Shown here: in pieces, positions 34,896 to 44,787 of the stretch
Position numbering within the stretch: position 1 is the stretch's first letter
Layout: every line of letters begins with the position of its first letter
DNA from: Lonicera japonica
Lineage: Eukaryota; Streptophyta; Magnoliopsida; Dipsacales; Caprifoliaceae
Reading direction: 5' to 3'
Length of the DNA stretch: 64,000 bases
Assembly: GCA_021464415.1 (NCBI GenBank)
Contig: CM038469.1
Location: 26,095,736-26,159,735, forward strand
Notes under the pieces: model-generated
Seen by the model: only the letters and a program-made list of their open reading frames with translations
The model's database searches: none
Told to the model about the DNA's origin: nothing
Translations under genes and position numbers: made by a program

Positions 34896-36152
34896 CTAAT
34901 CCCTAGGGGTTGGCCAAGCAGGGTCCTCAGTAGCCAAATCAATTCGAGCCTCATCCAGAATTTGGTACGCAAAGACAATGTTCTCCTCTATAGGCTCAGA
35001 ATCCATGAACCAGAACCACTCCATTTTGAAGGGATCATCAATTAGCTCCCCTTCCAGAAACCCCCAACGAGAACATATGATGTCAGCCCGGAGGGGTCTG
35101 GTAATACCGAAACGGGCATAGTTGAACTGACGAGTCAGTCGAGCAAGCCACATCTTCTCCACCTTTAAAGAAACATGCGGGGTCACAAATTTAGAGTCAG
35201 AGGAAAAGTTGTTCAGACCAAAGGGAATGTCCTGAGGAACGTTGAACTGCCGAAGAAGACGTCCTGGGAGATAAAAGGAGGTAAACCAGAGCCCGCGGAG
35301 TCGAACATAGTTCTGAACCCCTGTACTAAGTACCATCACCCTCAGCTTCCACCAAGGAATGTTCCACCGAATAGCCCAAAAGTTCTCTGAAAACCACACC
35401 GTCCAATCAGAGGAAGACGTGGTCAAAGCACCAAAGAGGGGACGTCGGAAAAAGTGCGTCAGGTTGTCAAGCCGAACCCCGTTGAAACCCACTGATCGAA
35501 AACGCTCCAATAGCCACATGTATAGCAAACGAGGGCTTCCCTTGAAAAAGGGTGAGGCTCCCCTTTGGAGATCATCTAGGCCGTTTAAAGTCTCTGTAAG
35601 AACGATCGGCACTATAGACTCCCCATTCTTAGCATGATAAATCAAACTCAGAATAGTCGGATCAACACGGAAAGAGCCCGTCACTAGTAGCATATCAGAA
35701 ACAAGACAGATCAAGGCCGCCGCAGTACGCCCCGTGCTATAAGAAGCTCTTTCGTCATAATGATGGAAGAACCTCACTATTTTATGGAGGTCAAGAAGCC
35801 CGTCGTTAATAAAACCATCGCATGCCGCTTGGGGAATGGCTAACAGAGCGATCAGCATATCTCGAGGACCGATTTCTTTTATAGGAACAGCCATCGGGAG
35901 ACGGACATCAGAATGAAACAGCCAAGAAAACTCCTCGTAAGTCAGGCAGAGCTCATCTAGCCTGAAGCGGAAAAGATGATCAGCGGGGCTCCGGAAATAC
36001 AAAGCGCCTAGCAAAAAGGAAAAATCTACAAGACGATGGCACCAGCCTGCTAAAGGATTGAACGCACCAAAGTTCAAGCCATTCTCAGAAGATATCAGAG
36101 CATCTCGGGCTTCAACATAAGAAAAATTAGAATTTGTGCGATAAGAAGACAT
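34896..36152 (-). CDS. Antisense gene 1 of Tat-1 (aORF1), plant-mobile-domain-like
   Basis: Intact 418-codon ORF, antisense to Tat-1, starting MSSYRTNSNFSYVEARDA. The N-terminal third contains FRFRLDELCLTYEEFSWLF, which resembles the FRFG..E(M/L)TPT-EEF/Y-LL block of plant-specific transposon-associated domains (plant mobile domain or DUF7745 type). The middle and C-terminal parts are rich in W, F and R (WTVWFSENFWAIRWNIPWWK) with no transmembrane segment. It has its own TATA box about 40 bp upstream of the ATG. Tat-lineage elements are known to carry antisense ORFs between integrase and the 3' LTR (Grande gene23 is the classic case); function is unknown. This is the only long Tat-1 gene without a stop. 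Confidence 0.75.
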   Translation of the reverse strand: MSSYRTNSNFSYVEARDALISSENGLNFGAFNPLAGWCHRLVDFSFLLGALYFRSPADHLFRFRLDELCLTYEEFSWLFHSDVRLPMAVPIKEIGPRDMLIALLAIPQAACDGFINDGLLDLHKIVRFFHHYDERASYSTGRTAAALICLVSDMLLVTGSFRVDPTILSLIYHAKNGESIVPIVLTETLNGLDDLQRGASPFFKGSPRLLYMWLLERFRSVGFNGVRLDNLTHFFRRPLFGALTTSSSDWTVWFSENFWAIRWNIPWWKLRVMVLSTGVQNYVRLRGLWFTSFYLPGRLLRQFNVPQDIPFGLNNFSSDSKFVTPHVSLKVEKMWLARLTRQFNYARFGITRPLRADIICSRWGFLEGELIDDPFKMEWFWFMDSEPIEENIVFAYQILDEARIDLATEDPAWPTPRD

Positions 36153-36188
36153 TTTGGGAAGGTGTGGGGATGAAGGAAGACAGATGGG

Positions 36189-36271
36189 TGTATTTATAGC
36201 AAAAAACGAGGGCCCTGTATGGGTTTGTCACGTGACAAACCCATACAGGAGGGATTGTCGCGCGACAATCC
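36189..36271 (-). promoter_or_regulatory. Antisense gene promoter with 36-bp perfect palindrome
   Basis: A TATA box (TATAAATACA on the minus strand, 36190-36199) precedes the aORF1 start by about 40 bp. Upstream of it is a perfect 36-bp palindrome at 36214-36249, whose half-site is CCTGTATGGGTTTGTCAC, and then a perfect 20-bp palindrome GGATTGTCGCGCGACAATCC at 36252-36271. The latter is the same motif as in the Tat-1 LTR U3. The arrangement of palindromes then TATAAATA copies that of the LTRs. Confidence 0.7.
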
Positions 36272-36602
36272 TCCTTGGTGTACCCTGTTTTGGCTTTTCT
36301 TACCCGTAAGAGTCATTTTTGTCAAAAGAATCACTTCTGCTTGCACTGTGCTCACTCTGTTCTTTTGCAGGAACCCTAAGTATCGCCACATTACAAGGTA
36401 TGGCTCCTAAAATTATCGATTCACGTAATTATTACCTTTTCATCACAGATAAGGAATAAAAAACACACATCATCAGACACAAATAAAGATTTCTATAAAA
36501 ACTAATAAAAGAACAGTTTTCAAGAAACTAAATCTCTGTCTAAATATCTAAAAATAAAACTACATATCTATTTCAAACTAACAAAAAGTGCAGGAAAGAA
36601 AG

Positions 36603-39050
36603 CTAATCTACTCGAGCGCGCTTTGACACGCTCCCACTATCTCCCGAGCCCTCCTCGAGAATAAGGTCAACCACTGGCACACCCTGAGTAGGAGGGACTA
36701 CCACCTGGGAAGGCCCCATCGACTGGACCGGAGCCGTAGGACAGATCACCGAGGACCGAGAACGCCTAGAAGTCCGACTACTACTCCTCTGAGACTCCGT
36801 CCGGGAATGAGAAGAAGTCAGAGGGTTGCCCGGCCATAAAGAAATGTCAATCGCTCTCTGATAGTCACGCATGTATGCTAGAGGGTCTCGACCGACGTAC
36901 TGGAGAAGGTTCCAGTTGTAGAGGTGCTGGGCATGCCAAGCCCTCAAATCCGCCACCCGTACACTCACCCGCTGTAAAAGACATAAGATAAGAGAATCAG
37001 CACAGTCAAAATAAATAAATATAGATATAAAAGTATTAAGAAAAGTTGAAATAGGTACCTCATCGTCAGAGCGACCACCCAAGAAGTCAAAAGCGTCCTC
37101 AGATAGAGGATACTCAGGAACAGTGTATCGACGTAAACCGGCGCCGACATAAGAGATATCCCTGGGAAGTGGAGGAAGATTTACCGAAGGAATGGACGAG
37201 CCTGCTGGAACATCAGTAGAAATGGACCCACCCTCCTCGCGAATCGAGAATAGGGGAGGCTGAGAAGATGAGCCACCGAGACCCGGAGATCGGGCCGGAG
37301 GGACCATAACAGTCGACGAAAGAGGGGTCAGTGTGGCATAGGTACGAACACCTGGAGGATCCACCATAGCCGTCGCTCTCAAAGGCGGGACCCTGCTAGA
37401 AGGAGTGGTCGCAGGAGGGGTCCGCCCAAACTACTCATAGTCGACCCCAAAGTCCGCAGGCTCCCAGGACCGCTCCAAAAAATCTACTACACCTCCCACA
37501 ACAGCCTCAGCATCCTCAAAAATAGCCCCCAAAGATGCTGACGGACCGGTGGGGAACTCAAAACCCTCGGCAGGCTGCTCCTCTCTAGGCGTAGTCTGAG
37601 GAGGCTGTTCCGGAACAGCCGATGTCCCACCTCCATCACCGCCCTCGGGTCTATCATCACCTCCCTCGGGCCTATCATCACCTCCCTCAGCACCATCAGG
37701 GACGTCCCTCTTTCCCTCGGGGTCGTCATCGTCAGAGTCCAAAATGTTGTCCCGCTGATCAGGGACAGGCGGCAACTGAATAGGAACCGTCCGAGACAAA
37801 TGAGTCTGTCCTCGTATATAGTTGGGATCACCGCCCAACGCCCGGTATCTCTCGTAGAAGACTCATCCCTGAGTCCCCTTCGGCTCCTTCATCAAGTAAC
37901 GGGCAACGAAGACAGCATAATCTCCCTCCTCGGTGAACATCTAAAAACCGAGCCCGTCAACCAACGCCTGCACCATCACCGGGTCGATCTCGCCCGTCCG
38001 CCTCATCAAGACTGGCGGGAATGAAGGAACTCTAGGCCACCGTGCCGGTGTATACTGGCGAATAACTCTCTCGCCCAAGTTAAAGTGGAGGCCGTACTCA
38101 TCCCTAATAAGCTGCCTGGTCCTCGAGGCAGTCAGAGCACGGTCATATCCAAAATGGAGACCCAAATCACCCCAGGGAGTCCACTCAATCTGAACCAAAC
38201 CAAATTTTATTCCAGTTATTTATTCTATTTTACTAGTTAAATATTAAAAAAAAGAATACTAAGATATTTACCTGTTCTTCCAACAGGTCATGGACGGCAG
38301 CAGTTCCGGTCTCCCGAGTCCGGTATACATAGGGAGCCCTGTAGTTCCCCGCAATGAATTGGCGGAGAAAAGGAAACTGATCCTCGTTCTCGATGAGGAG
38401 ATCCACCTAGGCACGACCCAGACGGGTATACGCCACGAACCAACTCTGAAGATGAGACATAAAGAATATCAGCTACAACAGATAATAAATATAAGGGACT
38501 GAAGCAAAGATAAATGAACAAAAGTGTATACCTCCCAGAGATGGGCTGTGTCCCCTCCTCTGGCCTCGAACAGATCATGGAGCGTCAGCAATAGAAGAAC
38601 ACGGGCATACTGACGCGCCTCTTGACGTGTCATCGGCGCTCCAGAAGCAACCAACTGGGCTCTCTCTGTGGCTAGCCGTGTAACCAAAACTGCCCGAGGG
38701 ATCGTGTCACCCCAACTCCGTCGCTCAGGAAACCACCCGAGTGCGCCCACAATGCCCTCTGTCGTCAGACGCAAAGGGACATCGATCTGGATATTGACCC
38801 CCTAAAGGAATCCCGGTCAGAACAAATAGGTCCAGGGGGTCATCGTCATCTCCCCCAACTCCAGTGGAAGGTATGAGTGGTGTCCCACCAGTGACAGGCC
38901 AGAGCCGACACCAACACAACCACCCTAGATACCCGCTCTGGGAGGGCGTAGAAAAGAGGACCAAATGGAGTCGCAAGGAGCAACTCCTGGACAGGGGCCA
39001 CTGCCTATCGCCACTCTAAGGAAATAGTGTTGGGAGAACCCCAACCTCGG
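36603..39050 (-). pseudogene. Antisense gene 2 of Tat-1, plant mobile domain-like, spliced, broken
   Basis: The 5' part (about 39050-38518) contains LLATPFGPLFYALPE, WWDTTHTFHW and LDLFVLTGIPLGGQ, matching the THTFH...MT-LD-A-LTG-P-GG core of the plant mobile domain, but in two alternating frames. Good intron signals follow: donor GGGAG/GTATAC near 38517, acceptor CATCTTCAG near 38434, donor GAACAG/GTAAAT near 38272, acceptor TTGGTTCAG near 38190, and an 88-bp intron at about 36972-37059. From 38190 to 36603 a single frame encodes an acidic, repeat-containing stretch (GGDDRPEGGDDRPEGGD) and a Ser/Arg-rich tail, cut by stops near 37942, 37873 and 37431. Plant mobile domains occur in host MAIN-type genes and in transposons. 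Confidence 0.55.
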
Positions 39051-39077
39051 CCGACCCACTGCAGACAAAGTGGAAAT

Positions 39078-39790
39078 ATAAAATTATGAAATTTTCCAAA
39101 CATGAGGATACTTTGGTGTAATTATGAAAGATATAGGGTCACAAGGGTAAATTATGTAATTTTCCAAACCTGAGGGTACTTTGGTGTAATTATGAGAGAT
39201 ATAGGGTCAAAAGGGTAAATTATGTAATTTTCCAAACTTGAGGGTACTTTGGTGTAATTATGAGAGATATAGGGTCATAAGGGTAAATTATATAATTTTC
39301 CAAACCTAAGGGTACTTTGGTGTAATTATGAGAGTTATAGGGTTATAAGGGTAAATTATATAATTTTCCAAACCTGAGGGTACTTTGGTGTAATTATGAG
39401 AGTTATAGGGTTATAAAGGTAAATTATGTAATTTTCCAAACCTGAGGGTACTTTGGTGTAATTATGAGAGATATAGGGTCATAAGGGTAAATTATGTAAT
39501 TTTCCAAACTTGAAGGTACTTTGGTGTAATTATGAGAGATATAGGGTCATAAGGGTAAATTATGTAATTTTGCAAACCTAAGGGTACTTTGGTGTAATTA
39601 TAGAGTTATAGGGTTATAAGGGTAAATTATGTAATTTTCCAAATCTGAGGGTACTTTGGTGTAATTATGAGAGTTATAGGGTTATAAGGGTAAATTATGT
39701 AATTTTCCAAACCTGAGGATACTTTGGTGTAATTATGAGAGATATAGGGTCATAAGGGTAAATTATGTAATTTTCTGAACTTGAGGGTAT
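39078..39790. repeat. 68-bp tandem repeat array
   Basis: About 10.5 copies of a 68-bp unit occur in direct orientation, recognisable by GGGTACTTTGGTGTAATTAT and TAAATTATGTAATTTTCCAA. Successive TACTTTGG blocks fall at 39109, 39177, 39245 and 39313. Copies differ by a few bases. The array lies between the antisense genes and the Tat-1 3' LTR and is AT-rich, unlike its neighbours. Confidence 0.95.
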
Positions 39791-39794
39791 TATT

Positions 39795-39983
39795 CCCTCC
39801 CAGAGAGGCACAGTGTAGCAATGGTAGTCCTCCCACCTGAGGCGAGAAGATCAAAAGCCCTCCTAGAGAGGCACAGTGTAGCAATGGTAGTCCTCCCACC
39901 TGAGGTGAGAAGATCAAAAGCCCTCCCAGAGAGGCATAGTGCAGCAATGGTAGTCCTCCCATCTGAGGCAAGTGGAACAAATA
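39795..39983. repeat. 63-bp tandem repeat, three copies
   Basis: Three copies begin CCCTCCCAGAGAGGCA at 39795, CCCTCCTAGAGAGGCA at 39858 and CCCTCCCAGAGAGGCA at 39921; the last fades after about 39983. Shorter CTCTCCGGAGGCA pieces follow at about 40019 and 40045. A second, unrelated array directly abuts the first. Open frames across it on the minus strand are repeat artefacts. Confidence 0.9.
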
Positions 39984-40179
39984 AAAGTCCTTGAAAGAGG
40001 CAATGAGGTAACAAAAGCTCTCTCCGGAGGCAAAACCAAACACAAAGCCCTCTCCGGAGGCACTCACAAACACTTTTTGCATGCGCACACTTCCTTAGAG
40101 TTCTTGCAAGAGCCATGAATCACGGTCTCTTCCAGTCGCCTCAATTCCTTGCAAGCAGGAAACTTGAGTCGAGAGGGTC

Positions 40180-41730
40180 TGTAGACACCCCGATCCGTGA
40201 CCCCCGCAAGAACCCTAACGACCTACGAGAACTACTGTTTTTGGAGTCCGGGACCCACCCGAGCACCCGAAATACCCCGAAAGGGTTTGTTGGCCAACAA
40301 ACCTGTTTTTTAAGAGGGATTGTCTCACGACATATCAGTGTGTCGCGCGACAATCACCGGTATGTCGCGCGACAATCACTTCTATGTCGCACGACAAATC
40401 CCTCTGACCCCGACCATCCACTCTCTAACACATCAATTTGTCAGAAACATCACTTCAGCAGTATGTCGCGCGACATTGGTCAACATGTCGCGCGACACTT
40501 GCCCTTTCTGGGGAAATGTCGCGCGACAATCCTTCCCCCGCACTATAAATAGGCCAACACCCCCAAGGGTTCAAGGACAGCAACTTGGAATTGAAGAATT
40601 ATTGGCTTATATCTGATTTTCTAGTCTTTCGTCAAGTATTTTTTGTTATAATCTTATTTTTAAGAAGTTATCGAATCTATTTCCGACACTCAACGTGTCC
40701 CGTCTCTGGAATCGAATTCTCGGAAATATCTGAAGAAGGAAAAGATCATTATCGTCGGAGATCTCTCTGCTGTATTATATTTTATTTCTTATTATTATTC
40801 TCGTCGGGAAGGTAAATAAAAACTCTTCTAGCATTTAAATTATATATATGTGTACTTGTTTTACTTTTGTTGTTTAGTCCACGTTTTTTTTTGAATAAAC
40901 TTATTGTCAAGTTACAAAGTAGTCTACTGTTTTCAAAACAAAAGATCCTGATAAAACCACTTCCAAAATCAGAATAATAAGTACATTATCATCCGGATAA
41001 AATTCTGTTTTCAAAACCCGGACTGATAAGACTTATCTAGGAATTAAAATCAACATATCCTGTCTTTTCTATAAACTGCGACGTGTCTGATAAAACTCCC
41101 CTCAAAGAGTTTTAGTTCTATATTAAATTAGTCCCAACACAAGATCCGAACTTTTACCAAAGTAATCACAACACGAGAAAACCGTCATTATCTGAGAAAA
41201 TAATACGGGACACTCTTTCAAAAGGTTTTTTCATTTGTATTTACATCTTTCAATAATAAAAACATCGGATCTCGGAACACAAAGGTTTTTATCCATTTTC
41301 CCGCTTTTTCCCAGAAATTAGGGTTTTCTCACTTGGAAAGTAGTAGACTGTCAGTAAAAGCATCCAAGTTTTTCAACATAAAATAAACGTATAAGACCAC
41401 TAGAGACCGAAAGGGCGGAATGGGTGCTTAACACCTTTCCAAACCGTAATATAGTTTTCGAACCCTATAGAATCCTAGTTTCGCAGACAAATGTGTAAAG
41501 AAAGGCTTATCTATAGCATTTCCTCTTACACAAACCATTTTGTCCGTTTTCTTGTAAAACGTACTAGCGACTCTGAACGAACCCTCTTGCATCTAGAAAT
41601 AGGATAAAGGGACACCCGATATGAATTATCAACACCGATCGAAGCAAATGGAACGACGGGATCCGTTCCGACGTTCCAGACGCCCAGCAACGGGATCGAG
41701 ACCCGGGGGTCGCATTTGCAGATTCTCACA
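40180..41730 (+). repeat. Tat-1 3' LTR
   Basis: It begins TGTAGACACCCCGATCC after a weak purine tract (GAGAGGGTC) and ends GATTCTCACA, 1551 bp, then the CTATC duplication. It carries the 20-bp palindrome at 40284-40303, TGTCGCGCGACA-type sites at 40341, 40363, 40385, 40464, 40486 and 40517, and a TATA box at 40544. Confidence 0.95.
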
Positions 41731-42009
41731 CTATCGACCAGTTAGGTTAGGGATTAGGATTTTTATGCTTTATATTTAGATCTCGTAGGCCTAGGTTTTT
41801 GCTGTTAAGAAAGTGTTTGCATTTTATGTACTTCATTTTGAACTTATTTACAATATATATATATCTATTCTGTTCGAATGAATTGTGATGCTCCTGTTGT
41901 TATTGTTTGTTTAATCTTTAGACTGGTCACCTATATTTTATATGTACTAATTGTTTATATAGATCCATTATGTGAAGCTATATAGATACATATCCCACAC
42001 TTTACATCT

Positions 42010-42890
42010 ATGTCATATAATTATTCCTCTCCCGCACATAAAACATCATCTCAAGACAAGAGTCTGCATGATTTGCCTATGTTAAAGCTATATACAGATG
42101 CCCCTGACCACGATAATCTAAACATTTCACCAGCCTTGAATTCATTTAAGAGCCCGGTGGATGGTAATCAGTTTACTTATGATCCATTTGCATTTTGAGA
42201 AAAACTGCCTGATGATGATGTCTAGTATGAGGCGGATGAGAATAATTACATTGACATCGATATTGAGATGTTTGAGGATATTGAATTAGGTGAAGAAACT
42301 ACAAGTGTATGGAAGTCAAGTCATTCTACATCAATTGCTACAGAGGATCGATTTGATTATGATCCTACTGAGCCATCGAATTTGGAGTCTGATAAGTCTA
42401 TAAAGGAAGCTGATCAGCCTGAGGAGAAGCAATCTCATTCATTTGAGGATTCTGATTCGAAAAGCAGTGGCGATGATTCTAACGAGTCTGGCAGGGAGAG
42501 GGTTGGCAGTAGCAGTTTATACTAATGGTTTGAATCATCTGACGAAGATAAAATGATGCCATACAATAAAGCAAACATAACATTCCTTCCATTTGAAGAT
42601 ACCATTGATGTAGATACTCTATATCACTTATATCCACAAGATCAGACACGTACGTGCGAGATGAGATATTTTTATTCATGTATCCAGAAGTGGACATCGA
42701 AGCTCACAAAAGAAGGATGGCGGGTAGAATGGTCCATTCAACGTTCTATAAGGTCAAGCTAAGAATCAAAAAACATACACTGTGGGTTGTCGACATACAT
42801 GATGAAGGCAGGAGAAAATTGGTTGGATCTTTCGAGATTTGGGGTATCACAATCTTCATCTGGCTCAGTCTTCGCCTGGATCATACATAA
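42010..42890 (+). pseudogene. Athila post-integrase ORF, unknown, broken
   Basis: One frame from 42010 to 42762 is interrupted by stops at 42196-42198, 42223-42225 and 42523-42525, then appears to shift and run 42654-42890. The product would be strongly acidic and Ser-rich (IDIDIEMFEDIELGEETTS, then SFEDSDSKSSGDDSNESG), followed by a more basic part (AHKRRMAGRMVHSTFYKVKL) and a hydrophobic end (IWGITIFIWLSLRL). I recognise no family. Its place before the Athila 3' LTR suggests the extra ORF of this lineage, continuing from the piece at 20988. Function is not assigned. Confidence 0.45.
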
Positions 42891-43958
42891 AATTGAAGGT
42901 AAGCAAGCTAAGTAAGTAAGTAGTTTAGGATTTTTCTCTTTTCATTTCTTTTTATTTTTTGTTTATTTTTAGTTTTTGTACATTTATTTTTCCTAACATG
43001 CAGATTTTAGAGAGATTAGACCACTTTCAGGTATATCTTCCCTTTTTGTCATTTATTTCAATCCCGTACATCCATGCTTTTGTGCTTACTTTGTAACATT
43101 GGGGAGAATGTTGGATTTTAGTTGGGTGGGGGGGGGAGGAGACCTGTGATCAATTTTTTTTCGAAAAGCCTGTATGCAAGCAACTTAGGATAGTCTTTTT
43201 TTTAAGTTCTCAAAAACAAAATCTGAGATTGCAAGTTTACATCGTCCCATTTAGTTTTATTTTGCCTTTTCTCATTGGGTGATGATGCATTCATGAATTG
43301 ATTTAGTATATGATGTAGTATTAGATATCTTGACTCATTTGTGCAAAAGGCTAAAAAGTATAGGCACAGTGAAGTATGTTGGTTTTAAAAAAAAGAAAAA
43401 AATAAGAAAAAAACACATAATGAAATATATGCATTGAAAAATGAATATGCAAGAATGATGATGTTTATTGAAAATGAAAATTAAAGGCTGTACGCAATAG
43501 AATGAGAATGTGGGTATCAAAGTAAAAGAAAGAGCTAAAAAGCCTCTGGGCATTACAAAAACAAGCAAACAAGTTTTTATCTTTATGTTAGGTCGTATTC
43601 TGATTGCATTAAGATTGCTATTTCTCTTGTATATCTCTTACTAGTGTATCACTAAGTCAGATTAGGTCTTTGCTGAGCAATTTGAGAGAAAATTTATGCA
43701 TGATATGCGACTTTGGGATAGACTTGAACTGCAATCAAGAATTTTGTGGATATATTCACTGAAAACCCTCACGAGACACAACTCATCCTACTAAGGGAGA
43801 TATAGGGGTTTAAAATCTTATTGCATGCGTTTAATGCAACTATTTAGTTTAGGACTGTGTTTTTCTTTCTTTCTTTCTTTTTCTGTGTTAGTTTCTAGAG
43901 ATATATATTATTCTATCACTCCATTTCTAGGGACTGGCAATATATTAGTTGAGGGAGG
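42891..43958 (+). other. Athila 3' noncoding region with polypurine tract
   Basis: It is AT-rich with no gene; the 77-codon minus frame at 43335-43568 is low complexity. A GGGTGGGGGGGGGAGGAG purine run occurs near 43124-43141. The polypurine tract next to the LTR is GAGGGAGG at 43951-43958. Confidence 0.6.
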
Positions 43959-44787
43959 TGATTGAGCCCAGAAATTGCATTTCTAATATCTTAAGTAAGG
44001 CCTCATTAGCTTCTAGATGCTGTCTAAAACTGAAAATTGCATGTAAATTTAGTTTAAGCATGAAAAGAAGGCATTACATTGTATTTCTATGTTACTAAAC
44101 CATTTTGCAGGCCTAAAGTGATTAAGCAACTGAGGTTGGATGTAAGAAAGAAGGTTAAATGCGAAAAAGTGCAAGAAGAAGGCCCAAAAAAGAAGTCAAT
44201 ATCCATTCCAAGGCCTGAGGCGAGGAACACTCTGCAAACTACCCCTAAAACATTAGCAAGAAGAGAACAAGCAAGTTCCCAAGTATGAATGAAGTGAATA
44301 CAAGTGTTCAAGAATGATTCAAAGAGAAAATAAGCTCAATCAAATCGATCCCAGAAGTTTCCGAAGAAAACCGAGAATTTCCATAAGAAGCCCGAAGTTA
44401 TAGTTTATCAAAGTTTTTATCTATTGAGAATTTGAAAAACATCTCTAGAAATAAAAGTTAAAGAACTTTGAATTACCTACGCATAGGCAAAAATGATGCT
44501 TCAATCGAAGTTCGGAGCAGATAATTATAAGCAAAAGAAAATACCACCAAAAAAATGCACCGGGATAGATCCCCATGTGAGGATCGATCCCCACCCACTT
44601 TTTTTGGCCCATTTTTTATTTTTAGCTCTTTTCGGTTCATTTCTTCAAGGATTATTCAAACCAAGACTTGAAACACTTGTGTATCATATAAAAGGTCATA
44701 TATCTCATATTTTAGGGCACGCAACAATTTAAAATCGATTAACAGAAAGGCTGCGAGCACTGTAACTTTCTTGGGAGCGCTTACGGC

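Larger units (their letters stand above)
21326..41730 (+). mobile_element. Tat-type Ty3 retrotransposon 'Tat-1' (20.4 kb)
   Basis: It has two LTRs (21326-22875 and 40180-41730) and perfect duplications CTATC (21321-21325 and 41731-41735). Internal order is primer-binding site, noncoding leader, gag, protease, RT-RNase H, second RNase H and integrase on the plus strand (to 30518), a Copia insertion (30550-34706), two antisense genes (34896-36152 and 36603-about 39050), tandem repeats (39078-39983) and the 3' LTR. Without the Copia element it is about 16.2 kb. The dual RNase H and antisense genes before the 3' LTR are hallmarks of the Tat lineage. The LTRs differ by a few percent by eye, so the insertion is fairly recent. 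Confidence 0.92.

Noticed and set aside
36214..36249. 36-bp perfect palindrome considered as a microRNA precursor or terminator hairpin
   Set aside because: It has no loop and is too short for a plant precursor; its position upstream of a TATA box fits a protein-binding site better.
39078..39790. Regular repeat considered as a CRISPR array
   Set aside because: The 68-bp units are contiguous with no unique spacers, in a plant nuclear context. It is a tandem satellite.
39750..40116. Minus-strand open frames of 108-112 codons with repeated protein blocks
   Set aside because: The repeats come from the 63-bp tandem array; no start context or domain is visible.
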